Source: Aequorivita viscosa
Lineage (GTDB): Bacteria; Bacteroidota; Bacteroidia; Flavobacteriales; Flavobacteriaceae
Length of the DNA stretch: 64,000 nucleotides
Direction: 5' to 3'
Assembly: GCF_900106795.1 (NCBI RefSeq)
Contig: NZ_FNNS01000001.1
Location: 167,645-231,644 of the forward strand
The translations under genes were made by a program, and so were the position numbers. Shown in pieces: positions 27,183 through 35,929 of this stretch; within the stretch, counting starts at the first letter, position 1, and each line of letters starts with the position of its first letter. The notes below the pieces were generated by a model, which saw only the letters and a program-made list of their open reading frames with translations, did no database searches and was not told the DNA's origin.

Positions 27183-28955
27183 ATGCAGCATTATAAAGAA
27201 TCAACAAAAAGTAAAGATAAGTCACAACCAAGAGTTACAATGGTTCAGGCTTTTAAAACGATAATTTGGCCTAGGCGGAATTTAGTTTTTATGGGCTTAC
27301 TATTGATTGTTATTAGGAGTTTATCTGGTTTGGTACTGCCGTGGCAGAGCAAAGTTTTGCTTGATGATGTAGTGCCAAACAAAGATTTATCACAACTCTA
27401 CACGCTAATTGCTATCGTTATATCGGCAATTATAGTTCAAGCAACCACCTCGTTTTTACTTACTAGAATCTTAAGTGTACAAGCCCAATATTTAATAAGC
27501 GAATTGAGGTCTCAAGTGCAAAAGAAAGTGCTTTCATTACCAATCAGCTTTTTCGATAACACCAAATCTGGCGCCTTAGTTTCGAGAATTATGAGTGATG
27601 TTGAAGGCGTTAGAAACCTTATAGGAACTGGTTTAGTACAATTGGTAGGCGGTTCGTTTACTGCTGTAGTGTCTTTGATTATTTTAATAAAACTAAATGC
27701 GTGGATGACACTTTTTGTCTTATTGCCACTGTCCATATTCGGCCTGGTAGCCTTGAAAGCGTTTAAGTATATCCGTCCCATTTTTAGATCGCGCGGGAAA
27801 ATTAATGCTGAAGTAACAGGAAGGCTAACCGAAACCCTCGCTGGAGTTCGCGTTATAAAAGCTTTTAATGCTGAAGAACAAGAAAGTGTTGTTTTTGAAA
27901 AAGGAGTTGATAAACTTTATCAAAACGTAAAAAAGAGTCTAACAGCAACTGCGTTAATGACCAGCTCATCCACCTTTTTAATCGGAGTAGCCACTACCGG
28001 AATCATGGGAATGGGAGGTTATTATATGATGATTGGTGAAATGACGACTGGAGATTTTCTGTTTTTTACCCTAATTCTTGGGTTTATGATTGCGCCCATT
28101 GTTCAAATGAGCAATATAGGGAGTCAGTTAACCGAAGCCTTAGCAGGTCTCGACAGAACCGAAGAACTGATGAATATGACTGCCGAAGAAGATAACCAAG
28201 CTAGAAGTATTCTATTAGAAAGCCTAAAAGGTGATATTGAATTTAAAGATGTTTCTTTCTCTTATGAAGAAGGGAAACAAATCCTACACAATATTAATTT
28301 TAAAGCTCCAGCGGGTTCGGTAACGGCTTTAGTGGGAAGTTCAGGGTCGGGCAAATCGACTATTGCGGGGCTTTCGGCTACTTTCTTAACGCCACAATCT
28401 GGAACAGTAACTATAGACAATCAAGATTTATCACAAGTTAAATTAAGCAGCTACCGCCAATATTTAGGCGTTGTGTTGCAAGATGAATTTTTATTTGAAG
28501 GTACTATTCGTGAAAATATTATGTTTCCAAGACCCAACGCCACAGAAGCAGAAGTGCAAAACGCAGTAAAAGCAGCTTATGTAAACGAATTTACCGATAG
28601 GTTTGACGATGGTTTAGAAACTTTAATAGGGGAGCGAGGTGTAAAACTTTCTGGCGGACAAAGACAACGATTAGCCATTGCACGAGCCATTTTAGCAAAC
28701 CCAAAAATCATTATTCTGGACGAAGCCACTTCAAGTCTAGACACTCAAAGTGAAGCCTTAATCCAGAAGAGTTTGGCTGAATTGATTAAGGACAGAACCA
28801 CCATCGTTATTGCCCACCGTTTAAGCACGATTAGAAAAGCCGATCAGATTTTAGTCATTGAAGCTGGCCATATTGTAGAACGCGGCACCCACGAACAATT
28901 AATTGCGAAGGAAGGTAGATATTATGAGTTATATACGTATCAGGCGAAGATTTAA
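27183..28955 (+). CDS. ABC transporter ATP-binding/permease (half exporter)
   Basis: A 590-residue fused half-transporter. Residues about 25-300 hold six membrane helices (MGLLLIVIRSLSGLVLPWQS at the first). The C-terminal ATPase shows Walker A GSSGSGKST, signature LSGGQRQRLA, Walker B IIILDEATSSLD and IAHRLSTIRKADQI. It should work as a homodimer exporting lipid, peptide or drug; substrate not predictable. The start at 27183 (MQHYKESTKS) is preferred over 27066 because a -7-like box lies between them. Confidence 0.92.
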   Translation: MQHYKESTKSKDKSQPRVTMVQAFKTIIWPRRNLVFMGLLLIVIRSLSGLVLPWQSKVLLDDVVPNKDLSQLYTLIAIVISAIIVQATTSFLLTRILSVQAQYLISELRSQVQKKVLSLPISFFDNTKSGALVSRIMSDVEGVRNLIGTGLVQLVGGSFTAVVSLIILIKLNAWMTLFVLLPLSIFGLVALKAFKYIRPIFRSRGKINAEVTGRLTETLAGVRVIKAFNAEEQESVVFEKGVDKLYQNVKKSLTATALMTSSSTFLIGVATTGIMGMGGYYMMIGEMTTGDFLFFTLILGFMIAPIVQMSNIGSQLTEALAGLDRTEELMNMTAEEDNQARSILLESLKGDIEFKDVSFSYEEGKQILHNINFKAPAGSVTALVGSSGSGKSTIAGLSATFLTPQSGTVTIDNQDLSQVKLSSYRQYLGVVLQDEFLFEGTIRENIMFPRPNATEAEVQNAVKAAYVNEFTDRFDDGLETLIGERGVKLSGGQRQRLAIARAILANPKIIILDEATSSLDTQSEALIQKSLAELIKDRTTIVIAHRLSTIRKADQILVIEAGHIVERGTHEQLIAKEGRYYELYTYQAKI

Positions 28956-28959
28956 TCAG

Positions 28960-28985
28960 TTGATTCAAGGCAGGCCCTGAATCAA
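28960..28985. repeat. REP-like palindrome beside the RAYT gene
   Basis: TTGATTCA ... TGAATCAA arms with inner GGC/GCC pairs (one A/C mismatch). It lies 4 bp after the ABC exporter stop and 85 bp from the transposase stop, as expected of the imperfect palindromes associated with RAYT enzymes. Confidence 0.65.
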
Positions 28986-29050
28986 TTACCAGACGAAGAT
29001 TTAATAGGAGGAGAAGGTGAATCAGTTTTTTCAATTGGGTTTTCCCGTTT

Positions 29051-29070
29051 ATACAGGGCCTGGTCTGTAT
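29051..29070. repeat. REP-like palindrome at the RAYT 3' end
   Basis: ATACAG...CTGTAT with an interrupted GGCC-type centre. It abuts the stop codon of the transposase gene. Confidence 0.55.
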
Positions 29071-29654
29071 CAATGAAATCTATCTTCCTTCCACCGCAAT
29101 GGGTTTTCAATAATATAGGTTTGTATATTATTAAATGCCTTATCATTTCTGATGATGTGGTCATAGAACAAGGTTTGCCAAGCAAAATCATAACCCAATC
29201 GGCGGGCATGTTTGGTCACAGCCGATTTATAGGATCCAACAATAGATGAAACCGAATTTTTCCCAATATTTTGAAATCGGTTTTTACCAATCGAGGGTTT
29301 TCCCACCAATGATGGTTGTCCCTGTAGACTCAGGGCATGCCCTGAATCCACTGAATCCACACCCCCATGAACCCCATCACCCCCATGCAATATCAAAACC
29401 CCATGCATATGATTTGGCATTACCACAAATGCCCCTAATTCCACATTTTTTGCACGGTTTTTAATTTCAAACCACAGAATATCGGCAATAACCCCTATTG
29501 GCGATAATTCCATCTTTCCATTCGCAATTTCACCAAAATAATGTTCCCTATTCTTGGTACATATGGTAATAAAATACACACCTGCCCAACGATAATCCCA
29601 TTGCTGCAATCGTATGGATTCACTGCGGTATTTATTTCGGAATTTGGCACCCAT
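29070..29654 (-). CDS. REP-associated tyrosine transposase (RAYT, Y1/IS200-like)
   Basis: A 194-residue HUH-type single-strand transposase. YFITICTKNREHYFGEI is the first strand, VVMPNHMHGVLIL contains the HUH-like HMH metal ligands, and GSYKSAVTKHARRLGYDFAW carries the presumed catalytic Tyr. WQTLFYDHIIR and YIIENPLRWKEDRF end the domain. Between the HUH and Tyr blocks is a variable insert (GGVDSVDSGHALSLQGQP), part of which is encoded by a palindrome (29327-29348). With palindromes also at 28960 and 29051 the locus looks like a RAYT with its own REP sequences. Confidence 0.9.
   Translation of the reverse strand: MGAKFRNKYRSESIRLQQWDYRWAGVYFITICTKNREHYFGEIANGKMELSPIGVIADILWFEIKNRAKNVELGAFVVMPNHMHGVLILHGGDGVHGGVDSVDSGHALSLQGQPSLVGKPSIGKNRFQNIGKNSVSSIVGSYKSAVTKHARRLGYDFAWQTLFYDHIIRNDKAFNNIQTYIIENPLRWKEDRFH
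29327..29348. repeat. Palindrome inside the RAYT coding sequence
   Basis: TCAGGGCATGCCCTGA is a perfect palindrome (29330-29345), extended to 22 bp with one mismatch. The CAGGGC/GCCCTG core resembles the two palindromes downstream of the gene. Confidence 0.7.
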
Positions 29655-29861
29655 TATATATTGAATTTAAGTTGTAGGGGTCTGCTATACAGTCAAATAT
29701 AATAAATTAATACCTTAGAGTTATAACGCATAGCTTGTTGAACAAACTATAAACTTAAACCTGTCTTAGGTCTGATGTGGAAAAATTTAGGTGAGCTGCC
29801 AACCCAAACAATGACATTCGATGATCAATTTACCACCCTTATTCCCACCATCATTCCTCAT

Positions 29862-29983
29862 ACTTTGCTCAGACTTTGTTCGAGCCTTGTTCGAGTCTTG
29901 TTCGAGTCTTGTTCGAGTCTTGTTCGCAAAATGGCGGTTTTTCCGAAGGTTTCTCGAACAAGACTCGAAGAACTCTCGAAGAA
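29862..29983. repeat. Array of 11-bp CTTGTTCGAGT words with inverted copy
   Basis: On the left, about five copies of TCTTGTTCGAG (first ones degenerate) run from 29862 to 29926. After 28 bp the inverted words CTCGAACAAGACTCGAAG and CTCTCGAAGAAC follow. The innermost arms (29912-29926 and 29955-29969) are a perfect 15-bp inverted repeat. Several overlapping ORFs here are by-products of the repeat. Confidence 0.8.
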
Positions 29984-30159
29984 CATACTACGGAAGAACG
30001 GTGGAGTTTAAGTCTATCTTTGATAGTAAAATGAGAAGAGTTTGTGCTTTCGGTTGATATGTCTTCGGATTGTCATTTGCCTAAAAGCACTTGGAGTGGG
30101 TTCTGTATTACAGTAGGTTTCAAGGTATGTAGTCATTTAAAAAGTATAGAAACAAAAAT

Positions 30160-30196
30160 GACCGGCTCATAACATTTGGGGTGTTATGAGCTGGTC
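30160..30196 (-). terminator. Terminator of the glycosyltransferase gene
   Basis: Read on the minus strand, GACCAGCTCATAACA pairs with TGTTATGAGCCGGTC (one mismatch or wobble) around a 7-nt loop and is followed by ATTTTTGTTT. It lies 30 bp past the stop of the GT2 gene. Confidence 0.85.
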
Positions 30197-30225
30197 AAGG
30201 CTTCAGGATTACAATTGTTTAGCGA

Positions 30226-31701
30226 TTATCCTCTTGTTAACCAACCGCGTTTACTGGCGGTGGCAATGGCATAAGGAGTTATCCAAAACAAGGCAAAAGT
30301 GTATAGAATGCTGTATGAATATGCCCAAAGTGATTCCGAAAGCTTGTACCTGTTCGCATAAAATAGTACGGGGAAGCTAGAGAAAATTAGGATTCCAAAC
30401 AGGGTGGAACTAAAAAATAGTATTGGGTGGGTTATAATAAAAAATAGCATAAACAATATAAATGGATAGCTCATTATAATCTTTAACGACTGACTCAAAA
30501 ACAACAGGCGGGTTCCGCTTTTAGCGCCTTCTCTAAAGTTGGTAAATACATACTTGGACATTTCGATGTTCTCGCGAACGTTGCTTCGTCCCCACCGTAT
30601 AAACATTTTGTAAAGACCTGTATAATTTTCAGGCACATTGGTATAGGCGTAGGCATTACGTTGAAAAAGCACTTTATGACCTTGCTTCAGTATCATATTA
30701 GTCATAGCCCGATCCTCTCCAATATCTGAAGGTTTGCCCATAAAAGTCTGGTTAATCCATTCTGGAAGACAAGCAAATACAGCCGACCTTCTATAAGCAG
30801 CAAGAGCTCCAGGTGTACACAAAACAGAATTCAAACTACTTTCGGCAGAACGTACAAATTCAAAACTAAGTACAAAACTCACATCAAGCATTTTTGGTAG
30901 GAGTGCTTTCTTGTTGTTCAGCACTCGGATGTTTCCAGCTACCGCACCACAGTTTTCATCAACTATAAATGGGCTTACTAAGTTTCTTATTGTATCTGGC
31001 TTTACGATAGAGTCACTATCTACAGTTACAAATACATCACCAGTTCCTATATTAAAACCACGGTAGAGTGCATGTCGTTTTCCTTTGTTTTTTGGTTGTT
31101 GAAAGATGGTTACACGTGTTCCTAACATTCTTTTTGCTTCCTGCATCCAATACCAAGTATCGTCTTTACTACCATCGTCTATTGCGAGCAACTGTAATTT
31201 TTCTTGGGGATAATCGCTATTTGCCAAACTCATCAAAGTTTCCCAAACCTGCTTTCCTTCGTTGTAAGCGGGAACAATGACAGTACAGGTTGGCAATTCC
31301 GAATCGGTTACAGAAGCAATTGGCTTGTAGCAGAAATAGCGATATAATGTATATATAAAAAAACTCGCTTTAAAAATAAGTAAACCAATGGCTAAAACTA
31401 AAAATGGATAACCCCAAGTGGAATTAAGTCTTTCTTCGTGAAACGATGTAAAATCACTATTTAGATAGAAAAACAAATAGGCAGCCACCATCATTAACAA
31501 AAAAGTACTTCCCAAGACAAAAACACCCCAAGGATTGGTTTTTCCTTTGGATTGTTTTTTAGAAGTGGGAGTATCGACATCACTATTTTTAAAATCTGAT
31601 TGGTTAGTCGAGTTTTCTAAAGTTAGATTATCGAGCGTATTTAACGATTTAGATTTAGTTACGTCTGTTGGCTGAGAGAGGTCTTCCATTTTTAGATTCA
31701 T
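30226..31701 (-). CDS. Membrane glycosyltransferase family 2 (processive, HAS/NodC/PgaC-like)
   Basis: A 491-residue integral membrane enzyme. After a polar 45-residue N-terminus come two membrane helices (GVFVLGSTFLLMMVAAYLFF; GYPFLVLAIGLLIFKASFF). The GT-A domain shows TVIVPAYNEGKQVWETLMSL, LAIDDGSKDDTW, the DxD in TVDSDSIV, LCTPGALAAYRR, GEDRAMTN and a (Q)xxRW-like MFIRWGRS. Three or four helices end the protein. This fits polysaccharide synthases that polymerise and extrude a chain (for example beta-linked hexosamine); the sugar cannot be told. It stands alone with its own terminator. Confidence 0.87.
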   Translation of the reverse strand: MNLKMEDLSQPTDVTKSKSLNTLDNLTLENSTNQSDFKNSDVDTPTSKKQSKGKTNPWGVFVLGSTFLLMMVAAYLFFYLNSDFTSFHEERLNSTWGYPFLVLAIGLLIFKASFFIYTLYRYFCYKPIASVTDSELPTCTVIVPAYNEGKQVWETLMSLANSDYPQEKLQLLAIDDGSKDDTWYWMQEAKRMLGTRVTIFQQPKNKGKRHALYRGFNIGTGDVFVTVDSDSIVKPDTIRNLVSPFIVDENCGAVAGNIRVLNNKKALLPKMLDVSFVLSFEFVRSAESSLNSVLCTPGALAAYRRSAVFACLPEWINQTFMGKPSDIGEDRAMTNMILKQGHKVLFQRNAYAYTNVPENYTGLYKMFIRWGRSNVRENIEMSKYVFTNFREGAKSGTRLLFLSQSLKIIMSYPFILFMLFFIITHPILFFSSTLFGILIFSSFPVLFYANRYKLSESLWAYSYSILYTFALFWITPYAIATASKRGWLTRG

Positions 31702-31995
31702 TTAAAAGTTACAGTTAAGCTTTAAGTGCTTTTTCTTTTTTCTTCTGTAAACCTTTATGCAAGCGCCATACCATCGCAGTTTTAGTGGCGTTGCCGCTTG
31801 TTTTAAGGAAGACGATATACAGAAAGTGTGTAAATTTTATACACCTGAGTAAAAGATTTTACAATTGTAAACCTCAACTGAGTGTTTCAAGACCTTACTT
31901 TTAAAGTGAAAGCAACTAGAAGAAATATAAATTAGACACAGAACAGGATGTTCAAAAAATGGTATTTATTGTGAAAGAATATAATTATTAAAACC

Positions 31996-34305
31996 TCATA
32001 AATTATACAATACTTTAATTCCTCCATACCAATTTCGCGGCATTCCGGGATAGTAGTAGCGAGGCTCGGAATTGCCAAAACCAGTAGCATTTATTAATAC
32101 AGCAGAAGCGTATTTTTTATTTGTGAAATTGTTGATGCCTCCATTGATTTCGAATGAAAATACTTTCGTAATTTCGGTTTTATAAGAAGCTTTTGCATTG
32201 AAAACGGTGTAGTTATCTGAATAAAACTGATTGGCATCATTTAAAGGCATTGCTCCAATATGAAGAAAATTAGTGTTTAAAGCCAGGTTTTTGAAGCCAA
32301 AATTGATTCCTCCAGCAAGTTTATTATCTGCTACGCCAGTTAGTTTATTGCCTGAAAAATCGGTGTCACCATCGACAAAATCGATAAACTTATGGTCGGT
32401 TATTTCCACATTTAAGTGCGGGGAAACATATCCAAATTCACCTAAATTCTGGAGATAAGTCATTTGAAATTCAATTCCTTTATGCTCTGTTTTTCCAGCA
32501 TTTCGGCCGATGTATTGATCATTTCCTATGCGATCTGCTACCAATAAATCGTCAATATCCATAAGGTAAGCGTTCACTTGAAAATGTAGTTTTCTTTTTA
32601 AGAGAATCAGCTCGCTTCCAATTTCATAATTAAACCCCTTTTCCGGGCCGAGATCTGGATTAATTATACCTTCTGGCGTTAACGTTTCTTCGATAGAAGG
32701 ATAGTTAAAACCACGACTAAAATTAATAAAGGCATTAAGGTTTTTGGTGAACTGATACAGCAAATTTACATTGGGTGCAATAATAGGAGAGAAGTCACGA
32801 TCTGCATTTTTGTTGGCTTCACCTTGATTAAATTCATCAATAAAACTGTAGTTGGCCTTGTTCAAGTTCAACCCAAATTGTCCTCGAAGCTTTTGAGTAA
32901 ATCGAACGGTTACGGTGGTGTATACGTTGAGGTTATCTCGCTTTTCAATATTCTTACTCAGTAAGCTGCCTTCACGACTGCCCTTACCGTCATTTTCTTC
33001 GTATAGGTTTTCAATTGTTTTCCAATGGTATTGGTCTTTGTAAAATTCGCCTCCAAAACTTAGATTGGCTTTGTTTTTCAGAAATATAAAATCCTTTGAG
33101 AAAGACGTTCTTGCGCCATATCCATTGGTAAATTCATCCAGAATATTAAACGGTCGCGGTTCGTAGTGATCGAGATAGGTGTAGAAAACGCTGCTGGTAT
33201 TTCGGAATTTTTCTGAAAAGTGATGGGTAAAGCTCAAACCCGCGAGTAGTTGTTTATTGTCTTCAAAACCCTGGGCTTGTTTCCAGGTAAAGGCAGCTTG
33301 CGAAGGATCTTCTTCAAAGGCTGTCTTGCCAATAGAACTAGGTATTTGTGCAAAATAATCTACATAATTCACTAAAATTGACAATTCATTTTTTGCATTG
33401 AATTTGTAAGTGGAAGTCAGTAATAAGGTATGTCTGTTGTAATTATTGTTCTCTCTAAAACCATCGGTTTCCAGATGATCATAATTGAAATTAAATGAAA
33501 ACTTTTTAGTAGCCGTTGCAGCCGAAACCGTGTTTTTTAGCAAGCCATAGGAACCGAATGTAAGGTTACTTTTCAAGAATGATTCTCCTGCTGTTGCTTG
33601 TTTGGAGTGGAGTAAAAGCGTTCCGCCAAGACTAGTACCGTATTGTGTGGCTTTTGGTCCTTTTATAATTTCGATAGATTGTAAATCTTCTGCATCATAC
33701 ATATCGATTGCTGTTTCTCCGACACCGTTGGTAATGGGTATTTCATTAAAGTAAGCGCGGATTTTATTAGTCCCGTAAAGCGTTCGTGAACCGACTCCTC
33801 TAATTGTAATTCTATTGGTATTGAGTGCGCCACTTTGTATAAAAACCCCAGGTGTTTCGTTGATGGCGGCAACAAGATCAATTGGACTGTGGGTGTCAAG
33901 CTTTTCAGAATTTATTTCATTGATAGGAATTAGTAAAGTGGATGCCATATTTTTTGGCTTATTCTTCTGAAGTGTTGAAGAAAGAAGCACCTCATCCAAA
34001 TCTTCTGATTTTGAAAGTGGTGCCAATTGAAAAATTGAATTGTTCTGTGTTAATTCAACTTCGCTGATGTAATACTTTGGGTGCTCTAACCTCAAACTTA
34101 ATGGAAGCGTAAAGGCTTCGGAAAGAATAAAAATACCTTGCGAATTTGTTTCAGCCAGCTTTTCAGAATTCAAATAAATTGAAACTCCGCTAATGGGTTT
34201 GTTTGTTGTTGTATATACAAACCCCTGAATTTCTTGGGCATTCAAGGTATTAATAATGGCAGCTATTAGTATAACTGCCATTTTCTGAAAGTGTTTTAGT
34301 TTCAT
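31996..34305 (-). CDS. TonB-dependent receptor
   Basis: A 769-residue outer-membrane protein: signal peptide (MAVILIAAIINTLNAQ), a CarboxypepD_reg-like domain (EIQGFVYTTTNKPISGVSIY), a plug domain (SPIDLVAAINETPGVFIQSG; ITIRGVGSRT; IEIIKGPKATQYGTSLGG) and a 22-strand-type barrel ending FTNKKY...PGMPRNWYGGIKVLY. It lies 55 bp after a sorbosone-dehydrogenase-like lipoprotein gene on the same strand, so it may import the product or substrate of that enzyme, or its cofactor. This link is inferred from position only. Confidence 0.9.
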   Translation of the reverse strand: MKLKHFQKMAVILIAAIINTLNAQEIQGFVYTTTNKPISGVSIYLNSEKLAETNSQGIFILSEAFTLPLSLRLEHPKYYISEVELTQNNSIFQLAPLSKSEDLDEVLLSSTLQKNKPKNMASTLLIPINEINSEKLDTHSPIDLVAAINETPGVFIQSGALNTNRITIRGVGSRTLYGTNKIRAYFNEIPITNGVGETAIDMYDAEDLQSIEIIKGPKATQYGTSLGGTLLLHSKQATAGESFLKSNLTFGSYGLLKNTVSAATATKKFSFNFNYDHLETDGFRENNNYNRHTLLLTSTYKFNAKNELSILVNYVDYFAQIPSSIGKTAFEEDPSQAAFTWKQAQGFEDNKQLLAGLSFTHHFSEKFRNTSSVFYTYLDHYEPRPFNILDEFTNGYGARTSFSKDFIFLKNKANLSFGGEFYKDQYHWKTIENLYEENDGKGSREGSLLSKNIEKRDNLNVYTTVTVRFTQKLRGQFGLNLNKANYSFIDEFNQGEANKNADRDFSPIIAPNVNLLYQFTKNLNAFINFSRGFNYPSIEETLTPEGIINPDLGPEKGFNYEIGSELILLKRKLHFQVNAYLMDIDDLLVADRIGNDQYIGRNAGKTEHKGIEFQMTYLQNLGEFGYVSPHLNVEITDHKFIDFVDGDTDFSGNKLTGVADNKLAGGINFGFKNLALNTNFLHIGAMPLNDANQFYSDNYTVFNAKASYKTEITKVFSFEINGGINNFTNKKYASAVLINATGFGNSEPRYYYPGMPRNWYGGIKVLYNL

Positions 34306-34360
34306 GGATATCGTTCTTGGCTCTATTCGTGAAGCGTATAACTTCTTTTTCTTGGACTTA

Positions 34361-35644
34361 CTATTTGGAATAACTTACTTTCCAAATTACGTTCCCCGCA
34401 TCGTCGTTTACCAACAAATCTCCTTCTGGCGTAACCGCAACGCAGACAGGGCGGCCATACACTTCACTTTTATTTTCATTAGCTATAAATCCAGTAAGAA
34501 AATCTTCTGGCTGTGCTGCCGGTTTTCCATTTTCAAAACGAATGAAAACCACACGATACCCTGAGAGTGTAGATCGGTTCCAAGAGCCGTGTTGGCCTAC
34601 AAAAACGCCATTTTTGTATTTTGCGGGAAAGGTATCTGCATCATAAAATGTAAGTCCCAATGACGCTGTGTGCGGCCCAACGGAAACGTCTGGTACAATA
34701 GATTTTGCCACCAACTCTGGAGCCTGCCCTTCCAACCGTGGGTCTTCCAACTGTCCGAAGTAACTATAAGGCCAGCCATAAAAACCACCTTCCTTAACGC
34801 TCGTAATATAATCTGGCACTAAGTCATCACCAAGTTCATCGCGTTCGTTAACGGCTGTCCAGAGCTCTCCAGTAATCGGGTTCCAGTCCATCCCCACGGG
34901 ATTTCGCAAGCCACTTGCATATATTTTTTCATTCTGTCCATTTAGATCCACTTCCAAGATATTGGCTCGTCGAATTTCCACATCCATTCCGTGTTCGGCT
35001 ACGTTACTGGCCGAGCCTACAGAGATATAGATCTTGTCTTTAGCAGCATTGGTAATGATGTTTCGCGTCCAATGATTGTTGTAGCCACCTGCAGGAAGTT
35101 CTACTATTTTAGTGCCTTCAGAAGCTTTTAAAGAAGTCTGGCCTGCTTTGTAAGGATATTTATAGAGCCCATCGGTGTTGGCTACGTAAAAGTAGTTTCC
35201 AATAACCAACATACCAAAAGGCTGCTTTAATTCGTCAATAAAGGTTTCGCGGACATCGGCCTTTCCATCGCCATCGGTATCGCGAAGCAGGGTGATAAGG
35301 CCTGCACTGCCACGTGTGTTGGCTTCACAAACAAACATATCGCCATTTGGGGCAATGTATGTCCATCGTGGGTTTTTAAAGCCATCCGCATACTTTGTTA
35401 CGGTGAAACCTTCAGGCGCAGTAGGTAAAATTCCTTCAGGCCAATCTTTCATCGTATTTTGATTAACAACCGATTTGGTGGTGTACGGTTTCGGCAAAAC
35501 TACTGGCCCTAAAGCGGTCTGTACTGTGTCGGCTTGTTGGGTTGTGTGATTCGTTGCCATTTCATCCGTTTGTTTCTCCTGTTTCGATTTGCAGGAATAG
35601 AATACGGTAGTAAAAAAGAGGATTAGAAGTAAAATGTTTTTCAT
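34361..35644 (-). CDS. Sorbosone dehydrogenase-like PQQ beta-propeller lipoprotein
   Basis: A 427-residue protein with lipoprotein signal (LLLILFFTTVFYSC) and a glucose/sorbosone dehydrogenase propeller: GFTVTKYADGFKNPRW, LLRDTDGDGKADVRETF, FGMLVIGNYFYVANTDG, NHWTRNI, ASGLRNPVGMDWNP, VNERDELGDDLVPDY, GFYGWPYSY, and VGQHGSWNRSTLSGYRV. Family members oxidise aldoses or sorbosone with pyrroloquinoline quinone in the periplasm. No PQQ synthesis gene is visible here. It is the first gene of a pair with the TonB receptor and is a paralogue of the divergent gene at 35930. Confidence 0.88.
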   Translation of the reverse strand: MKNILLLILFFTTVFYSCKSKQEKQTDEMATNHTTQQADTVQTALGPVVLPKPYTTKSVVNQNTMKDWPEGILPTAPEGFTVTKYADGFKNPRWTYIAPNGDMFVCEANTRGSAGLITLLRDTDGDGKADVRETFIDELKQPFGMLVIGNYFYVANTDGLYKYPYKAGQTSLKASEGTKIVELPAGGYNNHWTRNIITNAAKDKIYISVGSASNVAEHGMDVEIRRANILEVDLNGQNEKIYASGLRNPVGMDWNPITGELWTAVNERDELGDDLVPDYITSVKEGGFYGWPYSYFGQLEDPRLEGQAPELVAKSIVPDVSVGPHTASLGLTFYDADTFPAKYKNGVFVGQHGSWNRSTLSGYRVVFIRFENGKPAAQPEDFLTGFIANENKSEVYGRPVCVAVTPEGDLLVNDDAGNVIWKVSYSK

Positions 35645-35929
35645 AATTGCTTGGTTTTATATTCTAAAAATAATCAATAACTAGGGGACTGACTTTGTAG
35701 ATGTCGAAAGTTTACAGAATCTTTAACTGAATTGCGTTATCTGTGTGTGCTGTTGCCACGTTTAGTGGATTTTCGTAACAAGAGATAAAGAAGAATACAT
35801 TTTATCTATTGTCATAAAAAAAGAATAACAGTTCCTTAAGATTAACTTTATGTTGAAAATAATATCTTCATTGATAGATAATTGAATATAAAAGATATTC
35901 AAACAACCGAATCCTAAAGAACATTAATT

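Larger units (their letters stand above)
29655..30225. other. Intergenic region between RAYT and GT2 genes
   Basis: No gene is supported. Apart from the 11-bp word array and the terminator at 30160-30196 nothing was recognised. Confidence 0.5.

Noticed and set aside
29862..29983. CRISPR-like array
   Set aside because: Units are 11 bp and contiguous without spacers, and an inverted copy follows; no cas genes are near.
29775..30057. Two overlapping 78-codon ORFs
   Set aside because: They consist largely of the translated 11-bp word repeat (Leu/Val/Arg/Glu/Ser runs) in two frames.
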